Source: Sphagnum compactum (taxonomy: Eukaryota; Bryophyta; Sphagnopsida; Sphagnales). Taken from it: a stretch of DNA of 64,000 nt. The position numbers were made by a program, and so were the translations under genes. Below are positions 10,379-23,169 of this stretch, one piece after another (position 1 is the stretch's first letter; every line of letters begins with the position of its first letter). A model generated the notes under the pieces. It had not been told where the DNA came from and did no database searches. It worked only from the letters and a program-made list of their open reading frames with translations. The DNA is taken from contig OZ234493.1 in the NCBI GenBank assembly GCA_965153455.1, forward strand, positions 19,706,213 through 19,770,212. The letters run 5' to 3'.

Positions 10379-11269
10379 AAGCCATCATCACTGACAAAGT
10401 CCATCATTGACTCCAAATGAACCACATTGAGCTCATGCTTTGAAGAACTGGGTTTTGTACAGACATCAGTAAACCCAAATGCAAACATTTGGATGCATTT
10501 TTCATGTGAACTTGTTTCTGGCCAGCAGAAGTACTGTTGCAACAAGTGGCCTCAGACTGAAACTTCAATTCAGTCATTTTGTGTATCTGTAATTATGCAC
10601 TTGGATTTGTTCTTGTTGAAAAACTGCCTGTATCTGGAGCATTTGTACATTAGTAGCTCTATAACAAATGGCAGATCAGATGCTATGATCAGATATTGCA
10701 ATGAAGTCCGTATGACTCAAGTGCTGTGGGTTATATATAGCACTCAAGATCTGTTTGTTTTTCTTTTCCTCTGTTTCTGGTTTCAGAAGCTCTACATGAT
10801 AAAAGTCTCTCAAAAGCCATAGTTCTAATGTCCTGTGCAGGTTCATCAGATTTTAATCACAACCCAAATTACTAATCTATGTGCTTAATCTGATCAAGAT
10901 TTCTTCATTTCCATGACCCATCGCAGATAGAGGTCAACTATACATGCCAAAACCATAGTTTTAGTGTCAAATCTATGAGTACTCTTGAGAGGAGTCCTCC
11001 ATTTGAGTACAAAACTTCTGTTCACTCTCATACCCCCATTGACCATTTTTATAAAAAATATCATAGTGGCACTTCTCACAGTAGTAAGAAAAGTACCTTC
11101 ACAAAGTATTTCTGGTTTCTTCCACTTAGCTACTAAGCATTCATCTTAAGAATCACCAGGTTGGAGCTCTACACCAGTTTACAAATTCCTTCAAGGCTAG
11201 AGATACTGACATAATTTAGCACAAATTGCTGAATCTTCAGTACATCCTTTTGGTTACTATTTGAAACTC
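10379..11269. other. 3' flank of the AP2/ERF-like gene and spacer
   Basis: The probable 3' UTR begins after the stop and passes without a sharp boundary into AT-rich spacer. No further gene is seen. Confidence 0.4.
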
Positions 11270-11551
11270 AACTACCTGACCCTACCTAAGGTCAGTTTCG
11301 TCATCAAATAATCCTCAAAATAGTGAAATGAAATTTTGTGAAAATAAGAAGTGGACATCATGTTGAAAATCATCCTAATTATCATAGGCTACACTCTGCA
11401 TAATTTCGCCACTCATAAAATCACAATATTATAGATGGAAAATATATATACTTTTAAAATTAAAAAATGAATTCATTTTTTGAATAAAAAAAATATATAT
11501 ATATATATTCGTTTTTTCAATTTGGAAAATCTTACCCTAGGCTATTAGGTT
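11270..11551. mobile_element. MITE-like element, copy A (about 280 bp)
   Basis: Its sequence matches the reverse complement of 55061-55325 along the whole length, including blocks such as aaataatcctcaaaatagtg, gaaattttgtgaaaat and tatcacaatattatag-like words. The ends form imperfect terminal inverted repeats: AACTACC then CCTAAGGTCAGTTT on the left, and the complement of CCTAGGGTAAGATTT then AACC on the right. No protein is encoded. Two copies in opposite orientation with paired ends indicate a non-autonomous DNA element; the superfamily cannot be named because no clear target duplication is visible. Confidence 0.85.
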
Positions 11552-12714
11552 CATGTGTGAACCAAATGTTATCCTAGAGTAAATGTATGCACCAAATTTT
11601 TTCTTGGGCAAAAGTCAACCAATGGGTCATTAAAAGAAAAGAAAAAATGATTTTTAATAACCCCTAGATGAGCCAAAATTAATATATTTCTTTGTATTTT
11701 GAATCAATCTAGATGGCAAAGATGTAAGGGTTACTTTAGGGATAACACTAACATATAAGATGAAACTTACATGTTTTGAGTTAAGATCACTCACACATCT
11801 AAAACTAGCTACTTGTGTGGGCTCACCCATCACACATGTACGAAAACCCCAACCCCTCTTAGGATTAGTCACCAAATACACATGTTTTCCCTTTGAACTT
11901 TTCCACCATCAAAACAACACATAAATCTATTGTGTCATAAGTTCATTACACATAAGTATTACAAAACTTATGGTAGATGATTGTCAGCATAAAAATATAA
12001 AATTATAAATGAGCCCAACCCACAACCCTTCAAAAACATGAAGAATGGATGAATTATTCATCCTTTCACATAAATCTAATAGATATTATCATTAGGCGAA
12101 TAATATTATGCCACCTACTAGTTTTCTAAAAAACTCCTCTTTTCCAAGGATGAACCTTTATATTATTTGAAATCTCCTTCTTTAAAATATAATGTTTTAT
12201 TTCAAGTGATGGCAATTAATTGACTTTTATTTATTCCTAAGCTGAAATAGTTAACTAATTTCAAACATGGCATCCAAAATAGGTCCCTAGCAAAAGATCA
12301 TTGTGCATAAGGCCTAATAAGCATTATTATCAATGTATTTTTTAAAAAAAATTCGTTATGTAACAACCTCAGAGACCTTTTTTGGCTTTAATTAAATGAA
12401 AGTGTTGTAAAATTTGCTCTCATGGTAAGAGGAAAATTATGATGTCAACAGGTCTTGGTGAAAGAGGAATTAGGAATAAAAGATTTATTTGTTTACCTGG
12501 GTTGTTATGTTGGGAAGGTCCTACTCTCTCAAAGCATTGATGCCCGCTGGAATACCCGCCGGATATCACAGCTTGAGAAGTTTTTAAAAAAATCTGGCAG
12601 TGCTTTTACGTTGGGGAAGTTCGCCCACGGAGCGCGGGCATTACTGAAATAAGAACCCCCTCGGCTCCAGCCTGGGGAGTTATTATTTCAAAGCTGCCCG
12701 TATTTTCATCATGT
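11552..12714. other. Spacer, no supported gene
   Basis: AT-rich up to about 12440, then an open stretch 12455-12652 (GTG start) with more balanced composition but no recognisable domain. It could be a remnant of an exon or repeat. Confidence 0.4.
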
Positions 12715-12843
12715 GCAGAATGTGTAGGTGATTCTGCGCATCAGGAACGTGTAGGTGATTGCATCTGCCATCAGGAATGTGTAGGCGATTCTGCAATCAG
12801 GAATGTGCAGAATGTGCAGATGATTCTGCTATCAGGAATGTGC
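12715..12843 (+). repeat. Minisatellite next to the cis-prenyltransferase promoter
   Basis: Four to five degenerate units built on 'aatgtgtaggtgattctg..catcagga', with unit lengths of about 26-36 bp. The array ends within ten bases of the AAACCCTAA box at 12850. It therefore sits in the promoter-proximal region, where copy number could vary between individuals. Confidence 0.8.
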
Positions 12844-12849
12844 AACGGT

Positions 12850-12858
12850 AAACCCTAA
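12850..12858 (+). promoter_or_regulatory. Telo-box (AAACCCTAA) upstream of the cis-prenyltransferase CDS
   Basis: An exact AAACCCTAA motif lies about 210 bp upstream of the start codon. Telo-boxes are known short cis-elements in many plant promoters, often near transcription starts. Here it follows the minisatellite and precedes a GC-richer leader, which fits a promoter. Function is inferred. Confidence 0.45.
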
Positions 12859-12936
12859 ACGCTCTCGCGCGCTGAGCACACAGGAAGAAAGGCGAGAACG
12901 AAGGAGGAGGAAGCGAGTGGCGAAGTCGGAGCTCGG

Positions 12937-13035
12937 ATGCGGGGGCGTTGTCATGGTTGTTGCTCCCTTCCTCAGCTCCTGGATCCCCTCCCGGACCTGG
13001 TACAGCATCTGGCTCTGATACTCCAGCTCAAATAG
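12937..13035 (+). promoter_or_regulatory. Two overlapping upstream ORFs in the cis-prenyltransferase leader
   Basis: If transcription starts near 12850-12930, the leader contains ATG 12937 with a 32-codon frame stopping at 13033-13035, and ATG 12953 with a 21-codon frame stopping at 13016-13018. Both end before the main start at 13067. Such uORFs can lower translation of the main frame. Whether they are in the mature transcript is unknown. Confidence 0.35.
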
Positions 13036-13066
13036 GCTTTCTGTCTGCAGAGATTCAGAAACGTTG

Positions 13067-14894
13067 ATGCTTCGGGGTTTGGCATTTTCATCTTTTCTCT
13101 CTGCTGGTTCCAGTTCTCCTCGCTCTCTATCACCGCAGCCGGGGTATCTGCCGCACCACAACAGTTGGAACTCCGTGGAGTTGTATCCCTGGGCCTCATA
13201 CACGAATGGGTATTGTTCGATTTTCTGTCTACCTGCGCGGATCCGGCGGAATCTGAGGCAGTTGCGTCCGTTAGGTCGAGCGGGAGTCGTCACCATTACT
13301 GCGCTGGCTAGTAGTTGTGATCCGGTTGACATGCCGGAATTGCCGATAGAACTGGACTCGACACTGATGCCAAGGCATGTGGCCATTATCATGGATGGTA
13401 ATTCACGCTGGGCAGAGAAGCGAGGATGGCCAGCAAGCGTGGGCCATGAAGCTGGAGTGCGGTCACTGAGGGAAGTTGTGAAGCTGTCACAACAATGGGG
13501 CATCCAAGTGCTCACCGTGTTTGCATTCTCCACCGAGAATTGGCTTCGCCCAAAGGTCGGTCATGTGAAACTGCAAACAAAAGAGCTTGTACAGGATTGA
13601 GGGTTTAGGGTTTAGGGTTTAGGGTGCAGCAGTTTTAGTATTGCAGTCCTCAAGTATAGTGATCTTCTTTGTAAGGTTTCCATAAAAACTGCAAAAACTT
13701 TGAAAGGAAAAAAGAGACTGATGTTATTGTGATGATTTTGTAACTGGGTAGCTGATTGTTGTGCAGATGGAGATTGATTTCTTGATGGACTTGTTTGAGA
13801 GATTTTCCCGGGAGCATCTCACCACTATGGCTGCGTGAGTTGGCAATTTTTTTTCTACCCCCAGAAATTTTCAAAAGTTCCCCACCCACTCCCACTCCCA
13901 CTTCATCATGGTCTGCCAAACAATTTTGTGAAGTTTTCAACAAAAACAGTGCCCAGTGTAAAAGGTGGGATTTATGTGTACTGTAAAAAATCTGATAATA
14001 CTTGGTGAAGAAACCAATTTTGCAATAGTGTTGATTTTTGTATCTCTGGAAACGGTGTCTATGCACATGGACAGGAAACCTTCTGCTTCAAAATTTTACT
14101 ATCAGGAAACTCGCATAAACTAAGAACTACTCAACTTTTGTCACCCAAGTTGATTGGACATGATTCCTCCTTTTGCTATTTTCCTGTGAATCTTTCCTTA
14201 GTGAACTCTCAAGAGTGCCATACAGCTAGTTAGTTAGCTCTCAAGTATTTTCATTTAGTGACTTGTTAGTATTGTATGTGCACGAGAACTCCAGATGAAA
14301 AGATTGGGTAGGTTGTCAGGCTGCATTCAGCACCATCCATATGCAAGCATTGCATTCCACTGGATTTTTCTGTAGCACACATCAGCAGGAATGGTTAGGG
14401 AACTAATGATGTGGATTGATGTCTCATGGTTGGTTGAAATCAGGGAGAACATTCAAGTTCGTTGTGTGGGTGACCATTCAATGCTACCAGAATCACTCAG
14501 GAATGTGATAGCAACCTTAGAAGAGAGTACAAAGCACAACACAGGCCTCAAACTCAGCATAGCACTGAGCTACAGTGGTCGCCAGGACATAGTCAGTGCC
14601 TGCAAGCGCCTTATGGGCCAAGTGCAAAATGGTGAGATAAGTTTATCTGACATGACAGAGGCAGCCATTGATGAGGAGCTGCAGACAAGCTGGGTGGGGG
14701 AAGCTCGTGACCCTGACCTTTTGATTCGAACTAGTGGGGAGCAGCGCATTAGTAACTTCATGCTTTGGCAGACTGCGTATACCGAATTCTTGTTTGTTGA
14801 TTCTTTGTGGCCTGATTTTGGGGAAGCCCAGTTGAAAGACGCATTGATAGAATACCAAAAACGGAACCGACGTTTTGGGAAGCATGGTAACTAG
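13067..14894 (+). CDS. CPT: cis-Prenyltransferase (undecaprenyl/dehydrodolichyl diphosphate synthase family)
   Basis: Three exons: 13067-13555, 13767-13834 and 14444-14894, encoding 335 residues. Splice phases (0, then 2) join cleanly. The enzyme family condenses isopentenyl diphosphate onto an allylic diphosphate in cis to make polyprenyl diphosphates. Family motifs are intact: [15 protein letters not shown] with the catalytic Asp at about 110, GHEAGV at 126-131, [12 protein letters not shown] at 152-163, VGDHSMLP in exon 3, and [17 protein letters not shown] around Arg281 with the conserved [11 protein letters not shown] after it. Residues 1-100 are rich in Ser, Arg and Pro and poor in acidic residues, as in a plastid transit peptide, so a plastid location is likely but inferred. 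The start is the ATG at 13067; the in-frame TTG before it is not used. The first intron starts with (TTTAGGG) repeats about 45 bp after the exon. Nothing suggests truncation. Confidence 0.93.
13601..13624 (+). repeat. Interstitial telomere-type repeat in intron 1
   Basis: Three consecutive TTTAGGG units preceded by GGG, at the 5' side of the first intron of the cis-prenyltransferase gene. This is the Arabidopsis-type plant telomere repeat. It may be a relic of telomere-mediated repair or act as an intronic telo-box enhancer. Confidence 0.9.
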
Positions 14895-17800
14895 TTTCCA
14901 TAGACTGCCTTTCTGCAGAGGGGCATGAGCTCTGAAAATTTCAAGATGAATCCAATCCTTTCAACATTCCCAGGACCCTAAACCCAAACTCAGGATCTGT
15001 GTAATCTGGTATTGGCCTAAGCGAAGGGACTGCTTCCTTGTAGATGCTGCACTTAGTATGGGATACAAAATTTTCTCTTCTTAAGTAAAATTACAGCTTC
15101 TGCATCTATATTGTTCTGGATTGAGCTCTGATGTGTCTTCATACTATTGAGTTCCAAGCAGACGATCTCAAAACCTCATAGATGTTTAATTTCTCTGCTA
15201 TAGCTTCCAAAGGTAGAAAACACCCTAAAGAGGTTGCACACGCAATGTGGCATGACTTATTGTTGTCACAATCTGATCCCATTTCCCTTGTGTTGAAACC
15301 AATGTTGGCAGGTTCCTTGGTTTGCAGTGTTAAACCCAGAGTTTTGTGACCTGGAACCAAACTGGCAGCATTTTGTTTGAATCTGGACTCTGAAAGTAGG
15401 TGATTGTTAGATTTGGAATCAAAACTGAAATCATGAAAAAAAATGCTCGACCATAATTTCAGGTTCTATAGGTAGGCACTAATGTTGTTTTTAAATAGTA
15501 GTTTTACACATTGTAGAAAATTGTGTCCGTGTATATTTTGGGATTTTCACTTACACTTGCAGGATGTGCATATATTTATGAAATAAACTTACACAATGCC
15601 TTGTGTAGAAAGCTTGTCATGTAAGTGTAAATCTCAAGGCAATACCCTTGTGAGGATATTTCATTGTCCTCTATCCTTGGGGATTATGGTTTGCAAAAAA
15701 AAAAGGGTATTGCACCTCATGATTTTCATGGGCGCTTGTGATTTCTAAAAAGAAGGCAAGATCACAATGAAAGCAAGATGCCAAGCAAGAGCTCACTTAA
15801 AACATGTTGAAGTTTGCAACAATGTTAAAAGTTGCAAGATGACCACAAACAACATCAGCATTTAAACATGCAAAAATTGTAGATGATGAAGGACAATAAG
15901 GGGGAGCTTGTTTTAAACCCTAAACCTTGTTTTGTAAGACCAAAATAAAGGTAGTTGAAAACAATTATCAAAAACAAAAAATGCAGCATGACAAAAAGGT
16001 AAAGAATAAGGATTAAGAAATTCACCTAAAACGGGTCAATTTGTTGAAGCTTTCAAAAATGCAAAGAGTTGTAAGTTAACAACATCACAAATTGCATTCA
16101 CAAATAACCTTTAGACAAAGTGAAGAGCATGAGGGAGCCATTAAGACCACAATGAAACAAGTTTTGCAACATATCATTCTTCCATAGCTAACCCTTTCTT
16201 CTTTCTTACCTACCTTTTGCTTCTTTCTTCTTGCCTACCATTTATTCCTTTTCCCTTTTCCCTTTCTTTTTCCTACTTTCTTTGTTGAACCAGCTCCACT
16301 TTCACATTTGTTGTCCTTGAATAGAGAAAATTAAAATAAAAAATACAATATTGCATATGTTTTATGTTGTGTTCATTTATATGGTTAGATTATTTTATGC
16401 AATTTTACACTTATTTTGTTCTACATGGCATGAAATAACCTTGCACAATTTTAAACTTACACTTGAAATGTACACAAAGTTCAAACAACATTGGTAGACA
16501 TCTTGAACTTTTTTGAGAAGTTGAGGTTGAATTTTTTAAGTGAGCAATAGTTTTCATTAATTTTGATATTATGTACCAATAAAAACCCCGGTTTTCATTT
16601 GTAGTAAAACTCTATATATATATAATCTTTAGCATTGGGGAATGTAATGTGCATAAAGGTTTTTCAAATTGGAAAATGTATCAAAATTGGAACTACAAGG
16701 TTTAGAAATTTGAAGAACCAAATTCAAACCCGCACTTGAAGAACCTTCAAAAAAATTCAATGCGACAAAACTAAGATTGGAGCTTCTCTTTAAAGGAAGA
16801 ACCAACCAACATTAGTTTAACCCGTAAACCCATATCCCACCCATTTTCAAGTTTTGCCTCTTAAGTATCTTTTACACAAAGGGATTTTTTGCAAAGCTTT
16901 TGGAGAAGGTTCACATATGTTATGGACTAAGGACATTTCAATAGGTTAAATGTTCTCCATCCTTTTTCCACTTACATTTTTTTTATATCTTTGACACACT
17001 TTACAAAGGGGTGACAATTTTTAAATAAAATTAACAATGTATCTGAATTTGACAAGTACTTTTGTAAAGTGCATACAAAGGGATAATGCAATTGTGGGAA
17101 GAAAAACTAAGTTGAATGACTTGTTGACTCATAAAAACCCTAAACCTTGTTTTGATAGTAACAAAACTTTTTAAGTTGAATTAAGCTAAAATATAAATGC
17201 ATTATTCCAAAAATGGAAGATTATAATAATTATAGAAAGGTAAGTTTATTCAACATGGTTTCATCACTACACCTTAGCATGTGATAATAGATTATCAATT
17301 TGACATAAAACAAGTTTTTGCAATCCATAATTCTATTCCAAGATAATTAAATTATTATACTTACTCCTTTAACATTTTAAAAATTACACAAAAAATACAA
17401 ATCATCATGAATGAAGACATAATTTGCACTTAAAATGGATTAAAAGAGAAGGGAAATTTTTCAATTGATATAATAATACATAGTAAATTACCTCCTCATT
17501 TTTTGGTTCATACTATTTATTTAAAGGGCAATAAATTTTCTTACCACAACAAAATGCCATGACATTAAATTAAATTAGTTTTAGAGTGGTTACTTTTTAA
17601 AATGAAATTGTTGTGGTGCCTTAAATGAACATCTATGTCATTGCCCCCAAGGCATTTGGGATACACATTTGATGTAAAATTACATATGTTGGAAATATTC
17701 AAAAAACATTTCCCAAGAACACCTAGACTATCTTTAAATTGTTGTTTTAAATGTTAATGTCAATTAATGGTTGATATTAAAATTTAATACTTACAATGTA

Positions 17801-20800
17801 AATGTTTATGTTCTTTTATAGGAAAAAATAAGGAATCTACCTTGATGTATTTTTAAACCAATTTGTAGTTGATGGAATGGTAATACAACATTTGAAATTT
17901 TCAATTTGCATTTTATAATGCTAAAGTAAATAGTCCCTAGACTTTTTACCTTTGACTTTCTACTCTATCATTTGTGCATGATATTTCAAGATATTTATTT
18001 AGGAATTATCATATTTTCAATTTCCATTTGTTGTCAAATTTTGGCAAATAAAAGGATCAACAACATCACAACATTACAAGTTTTAATCATCTCCATTAAG
18101 TGATTTTGAAAGTATTTGAACATGCACACTTTTAACATATGTTTAATTTGACCATTTTTTGTATTCATTAGTTATGTCACAAATAACAAATCCAACATGA
18201 AAGGCCTAAATACATATAAATGAGGATATGATATTTGAGGTACAAGGTGCATACATAATTATAATAGAAAGGCAAAGAGATGATGAAATTTTAAAATAAG
18301 AAAGATGAAACACAAGGATTCGGTTTACATAAAACAATAACCTTGGAATTGTTGCATGACGATATATATTGTACCCACCATTCATAATTGATAGAATTTA
18401 TGAAATTTTTATTTTTTCAAATAAAGGATCCAAGAGCTGTGTTTTTAGTATTCCAAGATTTCAACAATTAAAAAATAATAGAAAAAGTATTGTAAGTTTA
18501 TGAAGAAAAATCTAGCAAGCTAGTGACTAGGATAGCCATTGTTTCCCAACAAGTTGGCAATTGGATTTTTCAAGCTTTCAACAATCCTTTTTATTAAATT
18601 TTGATTCTTCTTTACATTCCCTTTTGAAAATTTATTTATTTCAAAGTGAAACGATAGGTATGGTATTAAAACTTGGAAAGTGCTAAGATAATATTCTAAA
18701 TTGACACTCTTGCTCAATTGTATATAGATAGCAAAACATTTGGCATGATTCTCAAACAAAAACTATGCCTTAAAATTGCCTTCTTACCATCCCCATTCAC
18801 AATGGTGTTTGGTCATGGGTGGAAAATAAGAAATTCCTACACCATATATTCAAGTGGAAAAGGATCATTGATTGCATTCAAAATGCATTCAACCTTCCAA
18901 TAAACCCAACAACAAGATGATGTGTGGCAAATTTGATCAACATAGTGATAACACTTCTCATTACCTTAAGATATGTTCATACACAACAAACTAAAGGTTG
19001 AATTTGCTAGGCATTTCAATATTTTCATATGCATCAATAGGAACAATCTCCCTTAAAAGTGCAACATAAAATTTGTTTGGTCTTTGATGTATTTTTTATG
19101 ACATAATCTACAAATTGGATCACTAAATTGTATTCCATCATTTTTTTTTCATTTTCTTTGTGCAATTGAAATAATCAAGGGGTTTTGTTAATGAAATAGT
19201 GTCTCATCCATGTGTTTAAGGGCTTGCATGATTTGGAGTTAATCATGAGAAGCTAGTAAATTTAATTTATGATCTTTTTATTAGTGATTTTTTTGGTGAT
19301 GAATTTTGGAATTTTTTTTTTTTGAGTATTTAAGAAAAATTTGGGAGAAAATCTCACCAAATTTCAATGTTAAAAAAAAATTTGGAAAAAAAATTCATCA
19401 ATTTTCCATAGTTTGCACAATTTTTAACAAACCTATTTACAACTAGTGCTAAATCTTTTATCAAATGAATGTTAATGATATTATTAAAAACATTAAAATC
19501 ACAAATACTCTTTTATGGCACATTCTTACATTTTGTATAATTTCAAATAATACAATTGGTTAACCTAAGGAGGCATACATCAACACAATGTGACATTCAA
19601 CCCCTAAACATTGTAGCAACCTAGTTTGGGCCATGACCTTATCATGTCACATACCTAAAACCTCCGAGACAAAAACCTAACATGCCTATGTTGTAAAGGA
19701 CACATGGTCCCTTGTGATTTCTCAATCTTCCTTTAAAGATCCTTTCAGCTTTCCAAAAATTGAGAAGCTCACCAAGGTGAAAAGGTCGGAATAGAACAAC
19801 TTTTGATATATGCCCATGCTACATAAGTTTGATATTCCAAGTTTTGAAGACTAGGATAGAAAAATGTTGAAGGTCAAATGAACCACTTTGATTGAAGAAC
19901 ATGGGGAATGTGGGAGGTGTTAAGAACAATCAAGGTGCCCCAAAATTGTCACAAATGTTGGATTTCTTTGATTGTGTGTAGACATCCATTGGATGTGCAT
20001 ATTTGACAATTCATTTTTCTCTCATCTGAAGTTTTGAATATCACAATTTTTTTTCATCAACCTTGTATGCATGCTTTCTATCCACATTAAATTGTTTAGT
20101 GTCAATGAAATATGGTAACTCAATCTAATTCTCAAAAAACATGAAAATTTGAAAATTGCCCATGACTTGTACACTTGCACTTCAATGTTGGGGATTTTCC
20201 ATTCCTCAAGCAAGTTCAAATTTTTTTTTAAACAAAAAGATTTATGTTGAAATCCTCTATGTCATCAAGTTGGAATTTCAGAATTCCAACATTTTTCTTT
20301 AAGGAGTTGTGGTGATTGTAGCTTTGTCCTCCCATGTGGGATTGTTTTGGTGAAATGTCAATCAAGGATATACACTCACCCAATGATAACAAGTAATTAA
20401 TTTATATAATTAAAAAATGATTTCTACCCATCTGAATCTTCCTTTTTCAAACCTAACTACCTCACTCTTTTCCTTACCCCACTTACATGGATATGAAAAG
20501 ACAAAATAACATGTGCCTCTTCATTTTAGCTTAGCAACCCCATGATTTTGTGTTGTTGCCTTAATCAGAGTGAAAAGACATGAAATCAACATGTGAAATT
20601 AATGCCAACCCAAATCAAGTTCATTCATACATTTCACAAGAAAGTTTTCATGTGCAAATTCAAAACACAATTGAAAAAAAAAAATATAGGATGCAAAAAA
20701 AAAAAAAAAAAAAAAAGAAAAAAGAAAAAAAAAAAAACCAAATCAAATAGAGCAAAGGAAAAATCAAAATACATTATCATTGTCCAAAAAGAATGTCAAT

Positions 20801-22050
20801 GTTGTGAATAAAGATAATGAGCATGATAGGAACACAAATGAAAAAAAAATTCAAAGCCAATTGCAAAGAGGATTACGAAAAAATCAAAATATATATTTTT
20901 GCATCCTTCAAATGTTATTTTGTCAATGTGATGAAAAATGGGTATGTTTTCTTCCATGATTGTGAAAACTTACTTGGATCTAATATCTAGATTGTTAAAC
21001 ATTTGGACTAAAATTCCACTTACGAGTAGCATCACATAAATTTGAGTTTTGCTCAGTTTGAAACTTTGCCCTTTGGGCAAGAGCATTAATTACACTCATT
21101 AATTTAGTTTTATAATTCTCAAGGTCATTAGCAATTGTGACAAGTTTTCAATTTGACAAATTCGACAACATGGAGGGCGATTTATTGCCATGGTTATCGT
21201 AACGATAAATTCCCAATTTCCAACAAAATATAACAATCTTGGGTTTATAAGAGGATGATTAATTTCTTTCTTTAATCTTCCAAGCTAGAACACAAAGCTA
21301 TCCCGGAAAGAATGAAGACTTGTTCAACAAATTTGGGGTAGGTGGCCATCACTTTACATCCTAATCCAATTTTGGAAATGCATATTTGTGTAGTGCTTGT
21401 ACTCGTTTGGGGCGGGGGTTGGTGGCCACCACATTAGGTAAACCCAAAACCAATTTTGGAAGTGCTTGTAGTTGGATGGATTACACATGATAATAGTGGA
21501 TTACACATGATATCTTATGAATTTGATGTGTTTTGGATGTTTTAAGGTGCTTATGAAGAGTTTTTTTGTTTTTGGGTGTGGCTCCTCTTGAACAAAAGTT
21601 CAGGGTCAAGCCCAAGGGTGAGGACATTCACAACATTTCCCAAGGTGTGAGGGCATTCCCAAAAATATCACTAGCCTTGGGATATGTTGAGGATGCCCCC
21701 ACACTTGGGCCTTTTTCCCCATAAAGCACAAGGTGAACCTTATCATGAGCCCCTAACATATGTCATCTTGGGATGATAAGTGTGGGACACATTATTACTA
21801 CCTCCTTTCAGAAGTGGGTTGTAGGCCTACATGTGGGACCCTTCCCATTTTCCAATGGTAGTAAGTACTATTATGTCCTAGAGGTGCACCACCACCCTAT
21901 GCCCTTGGTACAAGGTTTTATCTGTCATCTTGGAAATTGGTTCTACTCTAGCTACAAGCTTTTGGAAGGCGGCCCTCTTTGTCTCTCTTTAGGGTTGTTA
22001 CTTGTTACCCAAAATGTGCTAAATCAAGTTGGTACTTGTCCATGTCCGAA
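14895..22050. other. Long AT-rich intergenic region
   Basis: About 7 kb without a recognisable gene. Open frames are short and occur at the frequency expected for AT-rich DNA. Composition changes little, apart from a long A-rich tract at about 20690-20740. From about 21300 the sequence becomes somewhat richer in G and C. No terminal repeats or protein relics were recognised by eye, although old transposons beyond recognition are likely. Confidence 0.5.
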
Positions 22051-22057
22051 GCACTTT

Positions 22058-22082
22058 CATCATCATCATCATCATCATCATC
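22058..22082. repeat. (CAT)n microsatellite
   Basis: About eight consecutive CAT triplets. The poly-His stretch in the overlapping open frame is caused by this repeat and does not indicate a protein. Confidence 0.9.
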
Positions 22083-22601
22083 TTAAACCGTGGCAAAGCA
22101 CTTTCATTATGACCATGATCTTAAACCTTGGCACAACACTTTCATGATCATGATCTTAAACCTTTTGGCTACAAAAGCCGTAGTTCAAGATTGTCAGCTC
22201 ACAAATAGTTGGGCTGCCTTGGACATCGGTGTTGTTGGTGGTGAAGAGTAAGCTTAAATTTATGACATATATACATTTTGTCAAACATGTTGTATTATAT
22301 TAAACTTGCACTTCAAGCCATCAGAAAAGAACATTCACCACAAGTCTGAAGTTTTCCCACAAAAGTCTTAACATTCGGCCCAACCTATTGTGGGATCTTC
22401 TTCATCTTATGTCCCTATTAGGCAATGGCCATTTCAAAGACCCAGACTAGTTACCGGGTGACCGTGAATCCCTTGCATCTGACCAATGGCCCTTACAATA
22501 TGTTTCACTCTTGGGAAATTTGGTCATGTCATTAGGAATTTTGCAACTTTGTACACTACTTATTTGCAAACTTACCTCATGACACATTTTATGAGGGAAG
22601 G

Positions 22602-23164
22602 CCCCCCCCCCCCTACAAAGGCATTATACCCGCCCACACAACTCAAGGTGGATGTCTAGGCCCAAGATGTAACGCCCTAACAACAAAGCCTTCCCCAATG
22701 GAGCAACCATATGGAGCTCCATAAGGTTCATGATGAAGATCCATTGAAATCAATGGTCAAGGTCCCCCCTACTAATAAAACAACCCTCATCCAAGGGATA
22801 TTATGCCAGGCCTCATTGGAGCAAGAAAATTCCACTTAAGGAAATCTTCCAAATAACAAAGGGAATTCTCCATCAAGTTTGAAAGAGCAGTTGAGCTTAA
22901 GAAGGAAGGACCTTGAGGGTGAAAGGCCGGAATCTCTCCCAAGTGACAATTACACAAATCTATGAAACCCGGATACAGTAGTTATTATTGTAAATAGTAT
23001 ATTGCAAAGTCAAGCCCATGATTTAAACCCCAAGTCAAGGAGAGGGACTAAACTTAGGGTGCTTAAATTTGGGGGAGTTGAAAATAATTGATATCAAACC
23101 CCATGTGACAATGCCCAATATTTTGTGGGTTGGGGCTCAAAGGGAGGGGGGGGGGGGGGGGGGG
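22602..23164. repeat. Poly-C run (22602-22613) and poly-G run (23146-23164)
   Basis: A run of 12 C and, about 530 bp on, a run of 19 G. Between them lies spacer without a gene. Such runs can form quadruplex structures and are also prone to length errors. Confidence 0.9.
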
Positions 23165-23169
23165 AAGAT

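Noticed and set aside
12455-12652. Open frame of 65 codons before the cis-prenyltransferase
   Set aside because: It starts with GTG, has no recognisable domain and is not linked by phase to the downstream gene.
20593-20811. Lys-rich open frame
   Set aside because: It is produced by a long A-rich tract.
21773-22147. Open frame with poly-His
   Set aside because: The His run is the (CAT)n microsatellite, and the rest shows no protein features.
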